Of a stretch of DNA of 64,000 bases, positions 60,053 to 64,000 are shown piece after piece. The stretch is from the NCBI GenBank assembly GCA_020091685.1, contig CM034603.1, forward strand, positions 6,577,848-6,641,847, written 5' to 3'. The position numbers and the translations under genes are program-made. Source of the DNA: Lutjanus erythropterus. Its lineage: Eukaryota; Chordata; Actinopteri; Lutjaniformes; Lutjanidae. Every line of letters begins with the position of its first letter. Within the stretch, counting starts at the first letter, position 1. Below the pieces are notes generated by a model. The model did not search any database. It saw nothing but the letters and a program-made list of their open reading frames with translations, and was not told the origin of the DNA.

Positions 60053-61192
60053 CGCTTTACGGGGCTAGAAGAGTGACATTATAATTTTGGCATCGGAAAT
60101 AAAATTTGGCATTGAAGACAAAACCTGAACCGAAAAAGGAAAAACTGGCATTGAAACTGCTCTTTTGGAAAAAAGTTGTACTGGCACTGAAAAAAGTTGC
60201 ACTGAGAAATAAAACACAGACATTAAAAATCATTTCATTATTTATATATTTTTTTTCTTTTTTTTTCTTCAATAAGAATCCTCGTATTCTTTCTTCATGT
60301 GAGTCTTTTTTCAGTGTTTTTCCAGTTTCAACTTTCTGTCAGTGTTTTGGCGTGCAGAGGGGGGTTTGAGGGGTTTGCATATCATCTGCATATTAAAGAT
60401 TTTGTTTGCTCAAAAATTTCAGTCATTATCTACTCACTCTCATGCCGATTGAAGTTCAGCTTTCTTACTTTACTGGAAAACAGTGTTGCAGAATCTCCCA
60501 AACAATGGAAGTGAATGGTGGCCAGTTTTTAAACGTAAAAAAAACAACAATGAAAACATAAAATGCATGGCATGTCAGGACTTTAGGACTTTAGGACTTT
60601 TTTTAATGTTTTTTTCTTTTTTTTTTTTCCTGTTGTGTTTTTACATTTGAAAACTGGTTACCAGTCACTTCCATTGTTTGGGAGTTTCTGCAACGCTGTT
60701 TTCCTGCAGAGTTTTGTGGACTAACAAAATAAACCCGACCCTCAACTGGCATGAGGTTGAGTAAATAATGACCAAATTTTCATTTATGGGTGAACTATCC
60801 CTTTAATGAGCACACGTCACTCCTCCTTTGGACCTGAGGTGTGTTACGAAGCATCGGACCACAAACTTAACACACAACAATGACCTCTACCAGCTCACCT
60901 GAAACTTCCAAACACATAGTACATGGAGTTTGTTCCTCCTCGTTGTTTCTTCACACAGAACCAGTCTTTGGTTAAAGTTAACTTTTAATGCTGGTCTGCC
61001 AGATTCTTATTGTCTGTGTTTTATTTTTCAGCGGAACTTTTTTCAGTGCCAATACTTATTTCAGTGCCAATGCAACTTTTCCCCGAAAGAATACTTTCAA
61101 TGCCAATGTGTCCTCTTCCAACCCAGGTTTGGCTTTCAATGCCAAATTTTATTTTTGATACCAAAATTTCATGTCACTCTGGACGCATAGCT
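60053..61192. mobile_element. TIR element with GGCATTGAA subterminal repeats
   Basis: The left end 'gcgctttacggggctagaag' then 'agtgacat', 'aattttggcatcggaaataa' and 'aatttggcattgaa' pairs with the right end, which reads '...aatgccaaattttatttttg', 'ataccaaaatttcatgtcac' and 'tctggacgcatagc'. The match runs about 60 bp with mismatches. Subterminal copies of GGCATTGAA (left) and TTCAATGCC / TCAGTGCCAA (right) recur several times on each side. The frames at 60106-60369 and 60930-61204 are translations of these repeats. A separate TTAA foldback is inserted in the middle. Confidence 0.7.
60393..60806. mobile_element. TTAA foldback MITE nested in the element at 60053-61192
   Basis: Right end 'accaaattttcatttatggg' + 'tgaactatccctttaa' (TTAA at 60803-60806) is a well-known fish MITE terminus. 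The left end begins at TTAA 60393 and is more diverged. The arms match: 'gcagaatctcccaaacaatg' (about 60488) against 'cattgtttgggagtttctgc' (about 60672), and 'ggccagtttttaaac' against 'gaaaactggttacc'. A short 'aggacttt' triplication lies near the loop (60578-60602). Confidence 0.75.
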
Positions 61193-61799
61193 CTCTACTG
61201 CTGATTGTGAAGAGTTATTTCATATTAACTTTATTAACTCTCTGTACATTTTGCACCCACTGTGGTGTCCGTAGCTTATGTTATGGTTTACTGTTGGTCA
61301 TATCCTTATGTTCTGCGTATGATGGTCTGGGTTTTGTGCTTTGAATATTTGTAGTTAAGCGACTGTGGAAGATGCTTTCTGTTGTCTTTTTTTAAACTTA
61401 GTGTTTATCTGTAGAAACTGAATTTTTCCACAGCTGATATCGCAGGAGGATGGCTTACCTTTTCTTTTAGAAGTAGGCAACAAGTACCATCTGTTGGCGC
61501 CGTGCAAAAACCTTAAAACTCCTCTTTCATCTCCTGCAGCTGGTCTTCACTCCACGCTCTCTTTACCAAACCAAACAGAATGAACATGAAACTTTGTCGC
61601 ATTTTCTTTTAATTTGCCACCCTTCTATAGAATACTGTCATGAAACAAAAGAAGCACAATAACATCTTTTTTTTTTTTAATTGGTGAAAAAATGTGATGA
61701 ACAAAAGAGTGACATAAAGATAGACACAATGTAAACACAGCACATACAAACAATAACACAAAAGCATTATATACATGATGCATGAAGAGTCAAAGAGCA
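61193..61799. other. intronic DNA without recognised features
   Basis: Nothing supportable as a gene. A T-run lies at 61669-61678. Confidence 0.4.
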
Positions 61800-62170
61800 G
61801 TGATGTAGAGGACAGCTTAGATCAGGGGTGTCACAGATTGACACTTTCAGCACCATGGCGAAGGACAGCTCCAACTTACGATGTACCTTAACAGCTCTTT
61901 GTAAGAGCACCCGCTAAGGGACAGTTTGGGAAACACTCGTAGGAAAAGAAGTTCCTTTGCTAAGGTATATCTTAGAGACCTTCGTAGAGCGCTAAGATAC
62001 ATTGAAACTGGGAAACGCGGCCCAGTGTGTTATTAAAGCAGAGGGAGGAGGGGTTGGTGCACAGGTCTTGACATGCGCGGCAGCTGTTGAAGTGCACTGT
62101 GGGATTTGTAATGAGTAATGAGTAATGTAATGAGTGGTGGGAGTGCCATTTACCGGCAGGCCATTCATAG
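61800..62170. mobile_element. fish repeat ('cgctaagggacagtttggga')
   Basis: Contains 'cttacgatgtaccttaac', 'cccgctaagggacagtttgg' and 'gaaactgggaaacgcgg', words that I associate with a dispersed fish repeat. Boundaries are approximate. Confidence 0.45.
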
Positions 62171-64000
62171 TAGACACATGAAATTGTGTGTGTGTGTGTG
62201 TGAGTGAGAGTGTGTGCGTGTGTATGTTGTATGTTTGTAAAAGAGGCAGAGATCCATGTGTAGTGATGTACAGTACACAGAGTTTGTTAGGGCAGAGTAG
62301 GAAAGATAAATACACATTAAGATGTAAGTGACATATACTTAATATAGTAAATATTGAAACATTTTTATTATATATTCCTACAGCAGACATGATGAACATA
62401 AGAACAACAGAAAAGGAAAAAAAAGATAATAACATCTTATGTAATGTGAAGACTTTGGAAAAGGTGTAGAAACCCTGCATAACAGTGTCTGGCATAACAA
62501 TAATCTCTCAAAATATCGTCCTGTCAAGTCTACCACTGAGAAAATGTTTATGTGTTTGCAAACTCACCACACCCACGCTTTAATTTTGCAGATGTTTGCA
62601 AACCTATATGATCCTGCAATAAAATCTTAAAATTATTGTGGAGGAGAAAATATGGGAAGATAGAAACACTTCAACATATCTACACACCCAAGTGAGTTAC
62701 AGTTTATAGAAAATGATTTTGACAGAAATAAAGAATATATTTCTTAGAACGATCAGTTTATCTTGTAACATTTCTTGCCTCTGGTTGAAGTCTCCTAGGG
62801 GACAGTGTAAGTGAAAGAAGTGCTATATATGTCAGAGCATTTTGCAGCCCCCCTTTGTTGAGGCACTCAGCTCAGATGGAAAATATATATTGTGACATAC
62901 TATTGTACTGTAGAATCTCTTCTTCCCAAAAGTCATTAAAACAAGCTGAGGAAGCTGCCAAATCTTTATTGTAAGATCTGTTTGCACGTCTCTAAAACCA
63001 TGTTTCTGGGGGTTTTGGTTTGATTCTCTGGCGGCTCAGGTGATCACCGGTTTCTTCAAACCTAAGACGTTCATGAACACAGGTGGCAGCCTTGATGAAA
63101 GCAACTTTATACAAAGTTATTTTGTGGTACACCTGTACAAAACAACAACAAATAAATCCACAACTTTAAACCATGACAAGTGGGATTTTGAAGATGGATT
63201 ATGTTTTGCTTTTAATGCTTTTGCCATTTATGTTTGTTCTAATATCCAAACACATTGTAATTACAGATATAATTTGCACTCATTATTCCACACCCTTAAT
63301 TTAATGTTGTCACAGAGGAGAAAACACTGCTGTGCTACTGCATTACTTCATTTGTGCACACAATTTAACTGAACACTTAGCACACTGTATACAGTGGTGT
63401 GAACAATTTCTGTTGGCGTGTTTATTTTCCATTGATATTGAAACCAGGCCATACTGTCACAGTACACACTGTTCAAGGTTGTCATGGCTACAAAATAGAA
63501 GAAATATACAGTTGAGAGTCTGTGGCAAGCTTACAGCAGTATTCATCCTCATTCATCCATTTCCTTATATTAATGTTATAGGTTGTCATATCCAATTTCT
63601 TCCCCTCCTTTTCAATGCAGTTATGATGCACATTTTTCACCTTTTCATTTTTCACCTGCTGGGCTCAGTAATTACACATCCTGTTTGAGTGGTCAGATAT
63701 AGGACAGGACAGCTCTTCACTCATCTTTAAGTTCATATTTATAACTTTGTTTTCAAGAAAATGTGACTACTTTTTTAATTGAATAGCTTTCTGATTAAGT
63801 ATGATGAAAGCCAGTGAAATAATACTAATCTGAAGTTAACTAGTTATGGTTTCATCAGTGACTCTGAGGGATAATCAGCATCACATTTGCATTTGCACAC
63901 TTTCTCTGCTGTACTCATTGCAAGGGGAGAGTTTTCTGTAAATTTAGTTGATTAGTATTTTTTTAGGACACAACGCTCACTTTTTTTCATTCTGAGGACT
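62171..64000. other. end of window: astn1 intron, no exon seen
   Basis: Includes a (TG)n tract at 62185-62202. The minus-strand frame at 61992-62495 (167 codons) spans a repeat and the TG tract and has no recognisable domain. Frames at 63040-63688 likewise show none. The next astn1 exon lies beyond 64000. Confidence 0.45.
62185..62202. repeat. (TG)n microsatellite
   Basis: About nine TG units followed by interrupted GAGTG/TGTG words. Confidence 0.9.

Noticed and set aside
61992-62495. 167-codon minus-strand open frame, the longest in the window
   Set aside because: It crosses a dispersed repeat and a TG microsatellite (His/Thr and Leu/Ser low-complexity runs) and has no domain.

Overview
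The window is vertebrate nuclear DNA, almost certainly from a teleost (probably a percomorph-like fish). It has AT-rich introns, GT-AG exons with high coding GC, many CA/TA/GATA microsatellites, and a dense load of short DNA transposons (hAT-like, TTAA-flanked and foldback types) plus RTE, L1 and L2 LINE remnants typical of fish introns. There are no operons, phage or bacterial features. Nearly every open reading frame longer than 60 codons is chance translation of intron or transposon. The species cannot be named from the sequence.

One protein gene can be supported: astn1 (astrotactin-1), on the + strand. Four consecutive internal exons are visible at 1780-1961, 38715-38965, 40394-40536 and 48645-48794. 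Their splice phases join without a break and give about 241 residues: the end of the first extracellular segment, the first membrane helix with its basic stop-transfer cluster, and much of the cytoplasmic part before the second membrane helix. The 5' exons (signal peptide, N-terminal ectodomain) and the 3' exons (second membrane helix, EGF-like, MACPF and fibronectin-like parts) lie outside the window. The introns are about 36.8 kb, 1.4 kb, 8.1 kb and more than 15 kb.

Layout. 1-1779: intron upstream of the first visible exon. 1962-38714: a very large intron holding an RTE LINE 3' end (2.7-3.2 kb), a foldback tandem-repeat element (8.2-9.35 kb), two L1-type remnants (11.7-12.3 and 13.1-13.5 kb), a TTAA-flanked element (15.1-16.9 kb), a TTAA foldback (19.5-20.1 kb), a complete hAT-like element with a perfect 8-bp target duplication and a 368-bp internal palindrome (20.9-23.2 kb), an element carrying a degenerate minisatellite (30.7-31.4 kb), and a decayed duplicate of the astn1 transmembrane exon (about 34.4-34.67 kb). 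38966-40393: a small intron mostly filled by a second, more complete foldback element. 40537-48644: an intron with an L2 reverse-transcriptase remnant, a short hairpin and a TG...CA element with a 5-bp target duplication. 48795-64000: an intron with nested elements, a second hAT-like insertion (51.8-53.4 kb), the inverted partner of the 31-kb element (57.8-58.9 kb), a nested element at 60.1-61.2 kb and a possible 9-nt in-phase microexon at 57275.

The most interesting non-standard observations are the relic copy of the transmembrane exon 4.15 kb upstream of the real one, the candidate microexon, the paired foldback elements, and the 21-bp-stem hairpin at 46020-46079. No novel multi-gene system is visible. 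Homologies were recognised by eye; no search or alignment was run.
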